DNA of 40,572 bases from Rhizopus sp. PT2906 (lineage: Eukaryota > Mucoromycota > Mucoromycetes > Mucorales > Rhizopodaceae): contig JAMYHX010000401.1 in the NCBI GenBank assembly GCA_025529335.1, positions 1 to 40,572 on the forward strand, in the 5' to 3' direction. Each line of letters opens with the position of its first letter. The first letter of the stretch is position 1. The notes below the pieces were generated by a model, which saw only the letters and a list, made by a program, of their open reading frames with translations, ran no database searches and was not told where the DNA came from. This document shows positions 1 to 11,203 of this stretch, piece by piece. The translations under genes were made by a program, and so were the position numbers.

Positions 1-1174
1 ACTGGTTCCTCGACACATTCTCATGAATCAGAAACATTTGCTAATCAATTTAGACAAGATATTAGTGGAAGATATGGTACTTGGGGTAAGAACAGAAAAA
101 TAAAGAAAAAAAAATAGACACATCATATGGCTTACCATATGTATATATTAGGCAAATATATTGGTAAAGGAGCAGGTGGCTCCGTTAGACTGATAAGACG
201 TTCATCGGACCAAAAGACATTCGCGGTCAAACAGTTTCGAAAAAGATTGCCCCATGAATCAGAAAAGGACTACATCAAGAAAGTAACAGCTGAATTCTGT
301 ATTGGCTCGACACTACATCATCCCAATGTCATTGAGACACTCGATATAATACAAGAAGGACCCAACTTTTATGAAATTATGGAATATGCACCTAATGATT
401 TATTCAACATTGTCATGAGTGGCATGATGTCTAGAGAGGAAATCGCTTGTTGTTGGCGTCAATTGCTGAATGGTGTTGATTATTTACAATCAATGGGAAT
501 CGCACACAGAGATATCAAGCTAGATAATCTCGTATTAGATCATATGGGCATACTAAAAATTATCGATTTCGGATGCTCAACTGTTTATAAATATCCTTTT
601 GAATCCAACATGACATTAACCAAAGGTAAATGAAAAAGAAACAACAGACATTCTAATATCTAACTTTCTCCTTTTAGGCATATTTGGTTCAGACCCTTAT
701 ATCGCTCCTGAGCAATATACCCAGCCTACGTATGACCCTCGCTTATCAGATATATGGTCTTGTGGCATTGTATACATCTGTATGATTATTAGACGATTCC
801 CTTGGAGAGTGCCACGCCAAACGGATCCTTCATTTCGTGCATTTGCCACCAATCACAACCAACAACAAATTAGACTTTTAAAATTACTACCTCGAGAAGC
901 AAGGCCTGTCATGGCCGGCATATTAGAAATCGATCCAAACAAACGACTTAATCTTCAAGCTGTCTTGGCTGATAATTGGGTGAAAGAAATTGATGTCTGT
1001 CAAGTTCACGAACCAGGCAAACATCACGTCCACCATGTCCTCGTTTCTTCACCTCCCAATCTAAATAGAGATAATCTGGTCGTCATCACACCTGAACCAC
1101 CTGGTGTTGTGGCTGAAAAAGAAAAGCGAAAGAGACAACAGAGTAGTAGACCTGCTTCACCTATACCAAAATAG
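1..1174 (+). CDS. HRK/Hal4(Sat4)-type Ser/Thr protein kinase, 5' part missing
   Basis: Three exons are visible (<1-85, 152-625, 678-1174), joined by introns of 66 and 52 nt with GT/AG ends, giving 351 residues with the N-terminus outside the window. The kinase core is complete: glycine loop GKGAGGSV right after the first junction, AVKQF lysine motif, HRDIKLDN catalytic loop, DFG, and APEQY after the second junction. The order and the style of the glycine loop and APEQY segment match the fungal-specific NPR/Hal kinase group (Hal4/Sat4, Hal5, Hrk1), which regulates plasma-membrane transporters and ion homeostasis; that subgroup placement is inference. The C-terminal tail after the kinase domain is short, basic and Ser/Pro-rich. 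The ATG at 127 lies inside the first intron and is not the start. Confidence 0.85.
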
Positions 1175-1308
1175 CTTTTCTCTTGTACACACACACAAAA
1201 AAAGAATCCCCCTTTCAATTGTTATATTGAGCAAGAAATAAAACACACACACACACACGCACGCACACGAGCGAAAGAGAGCGATTAGTTATGCATACTA
1301 TATAAACT

Positions 1309-1356
1309 GAGGCACCTCTATATTGGACATATACCTTTATACCCTTGAGGTGCCTC
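1309..1356. repeat. 10-bp perfect inverted repeat (hairpin) downstream of the kinase gene
   Basis: GAGGCACCTC at 1309-1318 is the exact reverse complement of GAGGTGCCTC at 1347-1356, with a 28-nt loop. It lies about 135 bp after the kinase stop codon, just after a CA-rich stretch. It could fold in the kinase 3' UTR or mark a transcript end. No function is shown by the sequence. Confidence 0.5.
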
Positions 1357-2612
1357 TCTCATGTATAATCGATTCTTGCGTTTATTTATATTGATACAAG
1401 TATTTCTTTTTGTTAAACATTCCTCGCTTTTTAGTTTTTCTCTCCCTTCTTTTCTTGACACATGACATTGCTCTCTTCAAGGTCCTTTTCTTTTCTTGGC
1501 GTGGCACCTAAACAAACATATACAAAAGCACTTCTTTCTGTTAGAGTGCTCCGAATCAACGCACAGGCGTAATTTCCCCAAAAGAGGCAAGCATATGCTG
1601 TGATTATACAAATATCCGTGACTCCGACCAGTGATGCATCAACATTGTACCATACGCATAATCAGAACAAAGGGCTATTTATTTAGTTTATAACTTTGTA
1701 TTCAAATATTATAATTGCTCAAGGATTTTTAATCGTTTCTCTAAACTAGCAATCTCCTCCGATTTTCTTTTGACTATATTTCTGATTTTCAACTTTGCGT
1801 TTTCAATATCATTGCACTGATCATCATTAAAGAAACACTACATGTACCAGAAAATACACCAGAAGTTAGATTAATCCTATAGACGCTAACTCTACGCATT
1901 ATCTATGACATTGCCCAGCGAAGCTTTTCATTAAATAGCGTCAAGCTAAACATAACTTTAAATGTTGTCATCTTGGTTTTTGTTTGTTTTCAAGAAGAAA
2001 GAAATAAAAAGTAATGTTATTATTTCTTTATTCATCCTAATTTTATGTTGTCAGTTTGATTAAAAAGACCACTTATCACATATTCGTCATTTCTTTGGTT
2101 CAAACTTTTTACAGCTTTTTTTTTTTTGGATTGCTAACCACCTCCTCGTGGTCACATCTGGACAATCACTATCTCTATGGTAGCGGACTAAGTGTAACGA
2201 TGTCGTATTAGCAAAAGTTATATAGCTATGAATGGCACAAGCGTGCGACTAAATGAAAAAAATAAACCTATAACTCAACCTGTATCAGGTCCTATCCAGT
2301 CTAGGAAGCATATTTACATTAACAAGAATTATAATGGTATATTTTCTCGGTCATTTAAGGTTCTTTCCCTAGGTTGTCGCTCTATCAACAAAGAATGTCT
2401 TTACTCACTTTCAAAAGATATAAATAAATCACAATTCATTAAATATCGAAAAGTGCACTTCTTTTCTGTATCGGCGCAAAATTATTTGAAACAGCGCGAA
2501 TGGGTGCCATGAGCACGGTTATAGAATAAATAAATGAAACGTGTGCCTATAAATAAAAAAAATCTGCTCCTGCAACGCTTTTTCTTTTCTTTTCTCTATA
2601 AACATATAAAAA
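1357..2612. other. Intergenic region between kinase and tropomyosin genes
   Basis: AT-rich sequence with no gene model I can support. A 94-codon open frame at 2228-2512 has no recognisable motif and lies in the presumed promoter of the tropomyosin gene. The only structured content is the dispersed repeat at about 1835-2075. The 60 bp before the tropomyosin ATG are rich in T and CT runs. Confidence 0.5.
1835..2075. repeat. Diverged dispersed repeat, copy 1
   Basis: Aligns by eye to 27536-27735 in the same orientation. Shared blocks include CACTACAT near the start, GTTAGA.TAATCCTA, GCGTCAAGCTAAACATAACT, CATCTTGGTTT and ATTTTATGTT.TCAGTT. The high-coordinate end of copy 2 overlaps the last codons of a minus-strand open frame (27690-27998). 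The shared unit therefore looks like the 3' end plus downstream sequence of a repeated coding element. Copy 1 keeps only the non-coding part and a few decayed codons. Confidence 0.65.
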
Positions 2613-3100
2613 ATGGAAAAACTCAAGGAGGTAAGAAAAAAAACGAGTTTCTGCTTTATAGACAATTATTGAACAACTCTATACATAACAGAAAATTGCT
2701 TCCCTTCGTAATGAAGCCGATACTGCTAATGCCAGAGCTGATGAATTAGAAGCTCAAATCAAGCAATTGACAAGTGAACAAATTGCCAAAGATCACGAAC
2801 TCTCATCTCTTCAAAACCGCGTTAAGACTTTGGAAGAACAATTAGAAAATGTGGAGGATAAACTCAAAAAGACATCAGAAGAGTAAGTTAAACAAAAAGG
2901 GAGGTTATTGCGTATATGCTCACCTGTCTGTTCACAGGTTCACAGAGGCTGACCTGAAAGCAGAAGAAGCAGAAAGAAAGATTACGAAGCTTGAACGTGA
3001 ATTACAAGAAAAGGAAGAGAAATATGAAGAACTCTTGGAGAAATACAATGCTTCAAAGGCTGAATTAGACGAATTAGCTCGTCAATTTGAAGATCTGTAA
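2613..3100 (+). CDS. Short tropomyosin (123 aa)
   Basis: Exons 2613-2630, 2692-2882 and 2938-3100, with introns of 61 and 55 nt. The start MEKLKEKIASLRNEAD and the end SKAELDELARQFEDL match fungal tropomyosins (fission yeast Cdc8 begins MDKLREKI and ends AELDEVHQALEDL). The whole protein is a charged heptad coiled coil rich in Glu, Lys, Leu and Ala. Tropomyosin polymerises end to end along formin-built actin cables and controls myosin access. The first exon codes only six residues, a common place for an intron in these genes. The product is 123 residues against the usual 161 (Cdc8, Tpm2) or 199 (Tpm1). Neither intron is long enough to hide the missing part. It converges with RXT3 over a 105-bp spacer. 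Confidence 0.88.
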
Positions 3101-3205
3101 TAATTTTATTATCATCTTTATTCATTCATCATTCTTTCCCTTGATATACTTTCTGAGTGAATCTATTTTTTTATTCATCAATAAAACATACATCCTTCTT
3201 TTTTC

Positions 3206-5419
3206 TTATTTGTTTACCTGAAACATTCTCATCACTCGATGCGTTTTCTTTACACGACCTCTTTGTAGCGGCCGTTCCTCTGGCATCTTCTTTTCTTGCT
3301 CCTTGTTCATCACGTCCAGTCCTAACGCTTTCTTACGATAGGGCTCGTAAGCAAACATTCTTGATTTTATCGCTGCACGCCCTTTTAGACGTGCGTCACC
3401 TTTCTGATAATTTTGTCATTATTTGCCCCCATTTTTTGTTTCTTTTGTTTACCTTTATTTTTTCTACTTTATTTACATACAAGCTCATACCGTCATGCTT
3501 TTTCCAGTCTCGTGATTTTATTCTATGTCGAATAGAGCCTGTATAACTTTGTAACCTTGGCAGCACTCGCACAGTGACCTTTAAGTCATGATCGGGTATT
3601 AAGGCGTCTTGGCGTATCCATTTCTTTCCAGACAACGCTAATTTCTTGGCTGCTTCAGTTGCTTCTCTTGGCTTACCTGCTATAGCAAGAGCAAATGGGT
3701 CATTGGGTTCGATCTCCGGCTCCTTATACTGTGGCTCGTACTTTCCGCTATGAATGACCACTGTTTATTGTGTTAACCATATTAGTTGAATGAAGGGAAA
3801 GAGACTTACTAGCTACGATATCCGAATCGTCTGTATAAATGTCCGTTCCCCAGATTGCCCTCTTCTTCACCTGCACGTTCTCAAATGTCAAATACCTTGC
3901 CGGAACACGAACTTCCATGATACCATTCAAACAGTTTTCTAAATTTGGCAGCAGACGATGAGGGGAATATACCTGGCACCCAAGTAATTTTTCCTCCATG
4001 CCCTCCAGTGCTTTCCAAACTTGGTCATTTTTTACAATAAGTTTCGGTTTTGGTAATGGTTCCTGCTGCACAAGAGTACCCGCGCTCATGCTCTTATTAC
4101 GTCGAATCATCATGGCTTGATCGATCATATTTGAAAAAGCGTTGCCTACAGCCGCTATGGAACTGTTTCGACGTGCTGTGTTATGACTACTACTATTGCT
4201 ATTATTGTTGTTATTTGTCACACTGGCAACTGCTGCAGCTAGCTTCTGCGTATCTTCTTGGCTAAATGACCCTCGATGGAAGCCACTTGAGTTTAAAAAG
4301 TTGCTGATATTGGCTGTAATGGCTGCCAGATTGCCAATTGCGGCAGCTGTGTTGCTGTTATTGTTGCTATTACTATTGCCACCACTGCTATTATTGTTAT
4401 TGTAAATAGAGGATGTTTGGGTACTGTTATTATTGGCTGCTCGTGCACTCGCAGCGACAACTGCCAGGGCATTGCCAAGTATCTCCGAAGGTGTTACTTC
4501 TATCGATTTCTTTCTTTCCTGCCCTGTGTGAGTCGACCTAGATGATGAAGATGATAGCTGTTCAATCACTCCCGCGTTGCTCAATCGACGTAAAGCTGCG
4601 CTGATATTAGGCAAATTATTCAATGCTAGGCTCGTCGCATGAGATAAGGATGGACTAAAAGACGTGGATGGCCTAAGGGGCTCTGCAGGCTTATTCTCGT
4701 CATGTGTCTCTTTACTGGTTGTCACAGATGATGCATTCTTGTCAGCTTCTGTGACTGAAATCATAGGAGGAGTCTTTTGCTCGTTGCTGGTCGTCTTTGC
4801 TGTTGTTGTCTCGCTTAGTTTCTCTTCTGGTGTCTTTTCTATCACTGGATTTGGTGATACTTTAGTCTCTGCAGGAACAGAAGTGAGGGCAAATAATAAT
4901 TGCTCACTTGTAATCGCTGTATCATCACTACTATTTGGTTGAGTTTGGCCTATAGTTTATATAATCAAAAAGGAGTCGCTTTTTTTAAAAAAGGTGTGAT
5001 TTACTCGGAGATGCTGTGACGGCTCTTGCAGGATCATCTGACTCAATATTCTCTTTTACTTCTACCATTTCGTTCAGTCAATCAATCTGTTCAACTTCTT
5101 TTATTTTTTTTTTCCCTCTTTGAGGAGAAAAAAGATACACTTGCTGCATAAACAAGCGATTTTCTCTTCTTCCTCCTCTCTTTGCCTATTTTTTTTTTTT
5201 TGCTATTCTTACCTAATGTGTCTGTATTATCTACTACAAAGGGATTTAGTTCACGATGCAGAAATGAACAAGAACCAAAGCTTTTTTACCTGCAACAACA
5301 CCATCAGTCTGTACTGGTTTTTTTTCTTCTGGTTCGTCCAGTTTTTGTTTTTTAAGTGCCTCAAGTTGCTCATCTTGTTCTGTCGCACGCTTTATTCCAC
5401 TTTCGTTGTCGCTCATCAT
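3206..5419 (-). CDS. RXT3: Rxt3-family subunit of the Rpd3L histone deacetylase complex
   Basis: Model from 5' to 3': exons 5419-5290, 5061-5005, 4949-3810, 3760-3477 and 3403-3206, 602 residues. The C-terminal third carries the Rxt3 domain: LGCQVYSPHRLLP, VRVPARYLTFENVQVKKR, IWGTDIYTDDSDIVA, MVIHSGKY and KHDGMSLYKGDARLKGRAA. It spans three exons whose phases fit exactly. The N-terminal half is low complexity, with Asn and Ser runs. In yeast, Rxt3 is a nuclear subunit of the large Rpd3 complex that represses transcription. The domain exons are firm. The 5' end is less so: a simpler model starts at ATG 5068, and a 21-nt micro-exon (5233-5213) could be spliced between the first two exons in the same phase. 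Confidence 0.85.
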
Positions 5420-7148
5420 AAAGTGAAACTGTATTTAAAATGGTTCTCTTTTTCTGTGGATCGGCAAAGATAGGATACAAATGCTAAAAGTAGAAGAAAT
5501 ATGAAAAGAAAAAGGAATGTAAAGCGATATATTCCTGCTATTGCTTGAATCTCTATGCGGTGTGACTTTATATTTTACAAGTCCACTTGTTCCTGTACTG
5601 CTGCCCAAAGCGTCGTGCGCCCCCCGTTTCACTTTTTTGATGTCATGCTTTCTTTCTCACTGGATGTTCCATTACTTATACGCTCATAGATAAACCGATA
5701 TTTTAAGACTAATTCGATACATTAGCTTGGTCAATGTTAGGCGCTCTACAAGAAAGTAAGGAATAAGGCATGGTTATACCAACTATTTCTACATGTTGAT
5801 GTTTTGGTTATTAACTAAATAATTCTGAAGATAAAAAGGGTGCCCTATGAGCATTTTCATTATGCTAAACCATTTTATAATAATGCATACAAAGACAGGA
5901 GAGCTTATTCATTCACATGCCTTTTTCACACAATACTCAAAACTGAGATCTGCCTGATGAAGCCTATTTATAATGAAAAATATCAAACTTATTTAGTCTT
6001 AAATAGTAAGATATCCTATTCCATCGTACTATCATACTTCTGAGCCAAAGTCTTCAAATAAACCTTGTATGAAAGGAATTCTACATAGTCTTTTTTTGAA
6101 CTCTAATTAGTTCCGCTTCTATCATTGTTTTACTCTGTAGTCTAATTAATACTAAATGATACAACTACTAACAAGACAACCTTGTTTACAGATAACCAAA
6201 TAATTACCCATTGACTGACTCGACAAAGAAAAATATGTTTGAATAAAACGACATCATGTCAAAAGAGAGAGAGAGAGAGAGAGAGATAATGAGTATAATG
6301 AGTATATTAGAAAAAAGAGAGAAAAAGTATGTTAGTATTAGAACACATATCCTAATATTAGTTTTACTTACCACCGAAGTGCATTCTGGGGAGGGTAGCG
6401 ATAACTACCCAGGATTGTTTAAATAAAAAAAGGAACGGAGGACAGAGAGAACCCAGAGCACAAGAAGCGGCAGTTGGGAAACGTTTCAGATATACACGCC
6501 AGAGAGCAAAAAGGGCGGGACAAGCGATTTTGTTCTCACCATTGGGTGAATTTATTTTAGATCACAGGCGAATTTACTTTCCAGAAAGAGTGCATAACAG
6601 AATCAAATATGTCTTGTGCTAATTAATTCATGTAAAATGTGCTTATCAATAAAAGACGAAATCTGTATTCTATACTCCATTTTCAATAACGATTACACTT
6701 TAGCTGATTATCAATCGTTATTATTAAAAAGGCAATGAATTCTGTATTTTTGAAGGAAGATAAATATGGTCAACACTGATAAATAACACGTAATTGAAAA
6801 AGTTGTTAGAGACTATATAAATAGTCTGATCTTGACTTCTTTTTCCCTTATACATCCTCTTCTTTATAATATAAGTATTTAATACCAATTTAATAACTGA
6901 TTTACTAAAAAGCACTTTTATATTTCATTCTTTTGCTTTTGATGGGCTCTCTTATTATTATTATTTGTTATATGTCTTTTTTAAGAGTGTGTGTAGCCCA
7001 AAAGCATTGGTGATTGTATTGTGGCTTATACTTCTCGAATAAACTGTCACGAGTTCTTTTTTTATCTCTAAATCAGGTTCAAAAAAAAGGCTTTCTCTTT
7101 TTCATATATTGACATATACCTTTTTTTTTCTGCTTTTCTGTTTAAAAA
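5420..7148. other. Intergenic region between RXT3 and MAK16 (divergent genes)
   Basis: AT-rich and without a supportable gene. It contains copy 1 of the ~370 bp dispersed repeat (6229-6599). Open frames such as 5840-6043 and 6724-6915 are short and featureless. The last 100 bp before MAK16 contain long T/C runs of the kind seen upstream of other starts in this window. Confidence 0.5.
6229..6599 (+). repeat. ~370 bp dispersed repeat, copy 1 (candidate solo LTR)
   Basis: Nearly identical to 12929-13297 in the same orientation. Differences are few: a (GA)n run longer by one unit, and one T/C change near the end. Inside are a GA microsatellite, a TATA-like TTTAAATAAAA and an AATAAA. If the unit is taken from TGTTTG to ATAACA it has TGTT...AACA ends, as many LTRs do. 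No clear target-site duplication flanks either copy, and no retrotransposon coding region lies between the two copies (that interval holds MAK16, TUP1 and EAF). A solo LTR or a non-coding dispersed element are both possible. Confidence 0.7.
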
Positions 7149-8142
7149 ATGCAATCAGACGAAGTCATCTGGCAGGTTATCAACCACCAATTCTGTTCGT
7201 ATAAAGTCAAGTAGGTATTTTTAAAGATCGGTACGGGATCAAAAAGATGTACTAACAAAAACTTGCTAGAACACCTACTGCGAACTTTTGTCGTAATCAA
7301 TACAATGTCACTGGCCTCTGTAATCGACAGTCTTGTCCTTTAGCAAATAGTAGATATGCGACAGTAAGAGAAGAGAAGGGTATAGTTTATTTATACATGA
7401 AGACACCTGAACGAGCGCATTCACCTGCGAAAATGTGGGAAAGAAAGAAGCTCTCTAAAAATTATGCCCAAGCTTTAAGTCAGGTAAGAAGAGTCTAATA
7501 GAGAATGACAAACAGTGAGCTGATGAATTACATTAGATTGATAAGGAACTGCAATACTGGCCAAACTTCTTATCACACAAATGTAAGCAACGTCTGACCA
7601 AGATCACCCAATATCTTATTCGTATGCGTAAACTGAAACTGAAAGAAAAGTAAGTATACATATACACACATTTCTATGCTTAATGGCTAATGTGCTCTAT
7701 TAGTGATCGACCTCAACTTATCGGTATCAAAAAGAAATTGGAACGTCGTGAAGCAAATCGTGAACGCAAAGCAGAGGCAGCTGCACGAATAGAAAAATCT
7801 ATTGAGAAAGAATTGATTGACCGACTAAAGAGTAAAGCTTACGGTGATGCTCCATTAAATGTCAATGAAGAAATCTGGCAAAAGATATTGGATGAAGAAC
7901 TTGAGGATGCAGAGGAAGATGAGTCTGATGAAGATGATGAGAATGAAGAAGAGGAAGAAGAAGAAGACGAGGTATTAATGACATGTTCAATCTTTTTGTT
8001 TTCTTTTTCTAATTGACCATAATAGGATGTTGAATTTGTCTCTGACTTTGATGAGTCTGATGTTGGAGATATTGAAGATATGGAAGATGGATTCGAATGG
8101 GAACAAGAACATGAAGAAGAGAATGTTGGATATACAAACTAG
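7149..8142 (+). CDS. MAK16: MAK16, 60S ribosomal subunit assembly factor
   Basis: Five exons (7149-7210, 7270-7483, 7537-7649, 7704-7971, 8026-8142) give 257 residues. The protein is recognisable along its whole length: start MQSDEVIWQVINHQFCSYKVK, then NFCRN.YNVTGLCNRQSCPLANSRYATV, YLYMKT.ERAHSPAKMW, KQRLTKITQYLIRMRKL and LKSKAYGDAPLNVNEEIWQKIL, then an acidic tail of Glu/Asp runs. The Cys residues of the N-terminal half sit in the conserved Ribosomal_L28e/Mak16 region. Mak16 acts in the nucleolus in early pre-60S particles together with Rpf1. The last intron splits the acidic tail. Start codon and splice phases are unambiguous. Confidence 0.96.
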
Positions 8143-8567
8143 ATAATAAACATGTATAATAAAAAAAACTAAAAAGTACATATCACACTACATCTGCGCA
8201 TATGGTACAATCCTCTCTCTCTCTCCTTCTCTCTCTTCATAGCAAAGTTAATGATTCATTGCCCTTTCCTTAGAACAAGATAGGCTGTGGTATATTACAC
8301 ATTTGCAATATATAAAAAAATGATAAAATGAACTTTATCTTTTTTATTGATGTACAGTGCTCACGGCACCAATTCGCGCCAACCTAAAAAAAAAATCAAT
8401 TAGCGTGGTTCTTGCTCAATACAGTTTTTATTATGATAAAACAATCGTATAGTTGCCGAAATGGAGACGAAGAATATGGTACTATGCTCTCTGAGCTGCG
8501 CTTTTTTATTCGTATTTAAGTTAAGAATTCATTCGGCGGAAAGTGATGCCGTGAGCACTGTAAAGCT
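8143..8567. other. Convergent intergenic region
   Basis: Sequence between the MAK16 stop and the end of the minus-strand small gene. It contains a CT microsatellite near 8213-8236 and A/T runs, and presumably the two 3' ends. Nothing else is seen. Confidence 0.5.
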
Positions 8568-8846
8568 CTACTTTCTTGAAAGAATTTCTTCATTTTCTGC
8601 TTCAAATCCATTATTCAACATAAAGTTACGAATAACCCTTTGGTTCAAACGAACATTGATTGCGTGAACAGGACTTGACTGAAAAGTTGAGATTAAGCCC
8701 ATACCATGACGATCATCCTCGACCTTAAACTGCTTTATTTCGGGATACTTGTTTAGAAAAGTTTCGAGTCGATCATAGCACTCTGCAATTGTCATATCAT
8801 TAGGTGCTGCGGGCGTAGTAGGCTCGGTATTATTTAAGCTGGGCAT
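8568..8846 (-). CDS. Small conserved-looking protein of unknown function (92 aa)
   Basis: Intronless frame from ATG 8846 to TAG 8568, with only 47 bp between the TUP1 stop and its start, on the same strand. The product is soluble and mixed in composition: a Pro/Thr-rich N-terminus, then an ECYDRLETFLNKYPEIKQF helix-like segment and an RLNQRVIRNFMLNNGFE segment. There is no signal peptide and no membrane segment. The composition is not that of a random AT-rich frame. I do not recognise the family. It could be an independent short gene or, less likely, a terminal exon of something larger. Confidence 0.5.
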   Translation of the reverse strand: MPSLNNTEPTTPAAPNDMTIAECYDRLETFLNKYPEIKQFKVEDDRHGMGLISTFQSSPVHAINVRLNQRVIRNFMLNNGFEAENEEILSRK

Positions 8847-8893
8847 ATGTTTATTTAAGATATATTTAGAAAAAAGAGAAAAAGAAAAAGAAA

Positions 8894-10983
8894 TTAATAA
8901 CTCCAAATACGAGCACGATTATCACCAGAACCAGAAGCAAACAGTGGCCTTCCATTGGTTGCTACGGCAACAGAAATAACTGCGGAACAGTAAAAAAAAA
9001 AAAAAAAAAGTAAATATCTCCACCACACTAAAATGCATTGATGTCATTTTACCTGAATTCTTATGGCCTTGTAGCATAAACTGAGGCTGGCCCGTCTTGG
9101 GGTCCCAAAATTGAATACTTCTGTCCTTGGATCCAGATATGATCCATTTGCCATCATATGTACAAGCAATAGATAACACAAAATCCTACATGATAATCAA
9201 AAATACAAACAATAACCACAGTAAAAAAAAAATACCTTGTGTCCAACAAATGTCATCTTGCACGGATTTCGTGCGGTCGATGAATTACTATGAACAAATC
9301 CTCTATTCATATTTGTACCCAATCTCCACAACTTGATTGTTTTGTCTAAGCTACCACTAATCAATTCATTCTCATTGGGCATAAAAGCAACACTGTAAAC
9401 ACTATCTCGATGTCCTTCCAATTGCTCCATCAATTGTCCTGATTGGATATTCCACACGCGCACCATCTTGTCTAAACTTCCTGTGGCTACCAATCGTCCA
9501 TCATAAGAAATCGCTACACTTGTCACTCCTGGGTCTTTCTGATTCAGGTCATTCACTGCCAATACATGTAAACATTTGCCGTCTGCCATATTCCATATTC
9601 TCGTTGTTCTGTCTCCAGATCCAGAAGCGAGGATGCGTCCGTCTCGACTAAAATCAAGTGAATAGATGTCTTGGTCGTGGCCAAGTAGCACGTTACGAAT
9701 GCGTTTTGTTGAGATATCCCAAATCTATAAGAAAAAAAAAAAAGAGTCAATTGAAGATTAAAACAATAACTTGGTTCCTTACCCTGATCTGTTTGTCTTC
9801 AGCTCCTGTAGCAAGGAAACGACCATCTGGACTGAAACAGACAGAACGAATATAGAGATCACCTTCTTGTGTTATCGTGTCATCCTGTAAGGTACTATTT
9901 TACAGTTGGTCAAATGAAGAAAGCACATGTATCACACACTTACCATATCTTGAGGCCGTTTGAAACATCGTAAATATATGTTACTCGATTACAACCAGCT
10001 GCTAAGAGTCTTCCATCCAAACTAAATTTAACACAGCAGACAACACTGCTATGCTCAAGTGTATATATAAGGTTTGTCTTCAAAACCCTCTTCACCTTTG
10101 GATTAAACCTAAATAATAGATAAAGGTTGAGTAAATGTAAATAAACAAAGAAAAAGACCTACAATGCAAACCAGTCTAGTCCTTCAATTTTTAAGTTGTC
10201 AGGGACTGAATTAGGATCAAGGTCAGCCAGAGAGGTTATTTGTTGTTGTTGTTGCTGCTGTTGTTGCTGATGCTGCTGCTGCTGCTGTTGTTGTTGTTGT
10301 TGTTGTTGTTGCTGTTGTTGTTGTTGTTGTTGTTGACTGCTGCTAGGTACAAACTCTTTAGCGGTTGGGCGCTTGTCTAGTGATTTATTATTGTACATAT
10401 ATGCTGGATCTTCTAATGGGCCCATATTATTTGTTGTGGGCATCATTTGTGCAGGATTAGGAGGAGCAGGAGCTGCAGATGCTGGGGCGATGGCTGCATT
10501 CATTATGCCGCCAAAATAGTTAGATGCAGGTCCTATATTAGGTGGTGGTTGTTCATGCTTAATCATGGGCTGTTGCGAACGTTTATTACTATACAATTCC
10601 AGCTGTTGACGTAGCCTCGCGATTTCCTCTTCATATCTAATGATGTATAACTGAGAAAAAAAAAAGGAGGAATACGCGTGTTAAAGTAGCTTACTGTTTT
10701 TTGATTGCTTGCTGTGCTCTTTCCATTTCAAGTAGACTTTGCTGAAATTTTGTCATCTCTTTTATTTGATGAGCAACTATACAAGATGAGTGAGTCATTT
10801 GTTTTGAAAAGATGCTTAGAGAAAAGTTTCTTTACTCTTGTTTTCAAATTCGTCACGTTGAGATTTACAAACGAATGCTTCTTGGGTTAACTGGTCAAAT
10901 TCAGCCCTAATTGAATCCAGCAGCTCCAAGATGCGTGCTGAATGAGGAGTTGGCACCATAGCACGGTGGTTATAAACTGACAT
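8894..10983 (-). CDS. TUP1: Tup1-type WD40 transcriptional corepressor
   Basis: Eight exons (10983-10836, 10776-10695, 10636-10163, 10108-9944, 9894-9783, 9724-9236, 9185-9053, 8979-8894), 562 residues, all phases consistent. The N-terminal helix (RILELLDSIRAEFDQLTQEA ... YEEEIARLRQQLE) is the Tup1 tetramerisation / Ssn6-binding domain. A polyglutamine tract of about 30 residues, interrupted by one His, lies near residues 175-210. After DWFALFNPKVKRVL come seven WD repeats, with LQDD...EGDLYIRSVCFSPDG, ATGAEDKQIRIWD, LASGSGDRTTRIW and the terminal ASGSGDNRARIWSY. Tup1 is recruited by DNA-binding repressors and brings in histone deacetylases. The fifth exon needs the acceptor at 9895/9896; the nearer AG would create a stop. 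Confidence 0.95.
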
Positions 10984-11159
10984 TGTAGAAAGCTGTGTGT
11001 GTCTTTTTAAAGAAAGGTGTTTATTTCATTAAATTAGAGATTAGACGAGCGTCCGTTTTACCTCTTGTTTGAAATGAAACAAAATAAAAAAATAAAAATA
11101 AAATAAGGAGTCACTTGGTTCATCCATTTTCAGGCGCGATTAATGCCGACATGTTTGTA

Positions 11160-11160
<1 letters not shown>

Positions 11161-11200
<40 letters not shown>
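11161..11200. repeat. AT/GT microsatellite
   Basis: An almost pure (TA)n run followed by (TG)n, ending just before the stop codon of the EAF-like gene and therefore probably inside its 3' UTR. Confidence 0.9.
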
Positions 11201-11203
11201 ATA

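Noticed and set aside
2120..2220. Possible tRNA-like element (GCTAA...TTAGC ends, box-like GGTAGCGGACTAAG)
   Set aside because: No consistent cloverleaf or anticodon stem could be drawn; the end pairing alone is weak.
2228..2512. 94-codon open frame upstream of tropomyosin as a gene
   Set aside because: No domain, no splice partners, and AT/Lys/Ser-driven composition; it sits in the probable promoter region.
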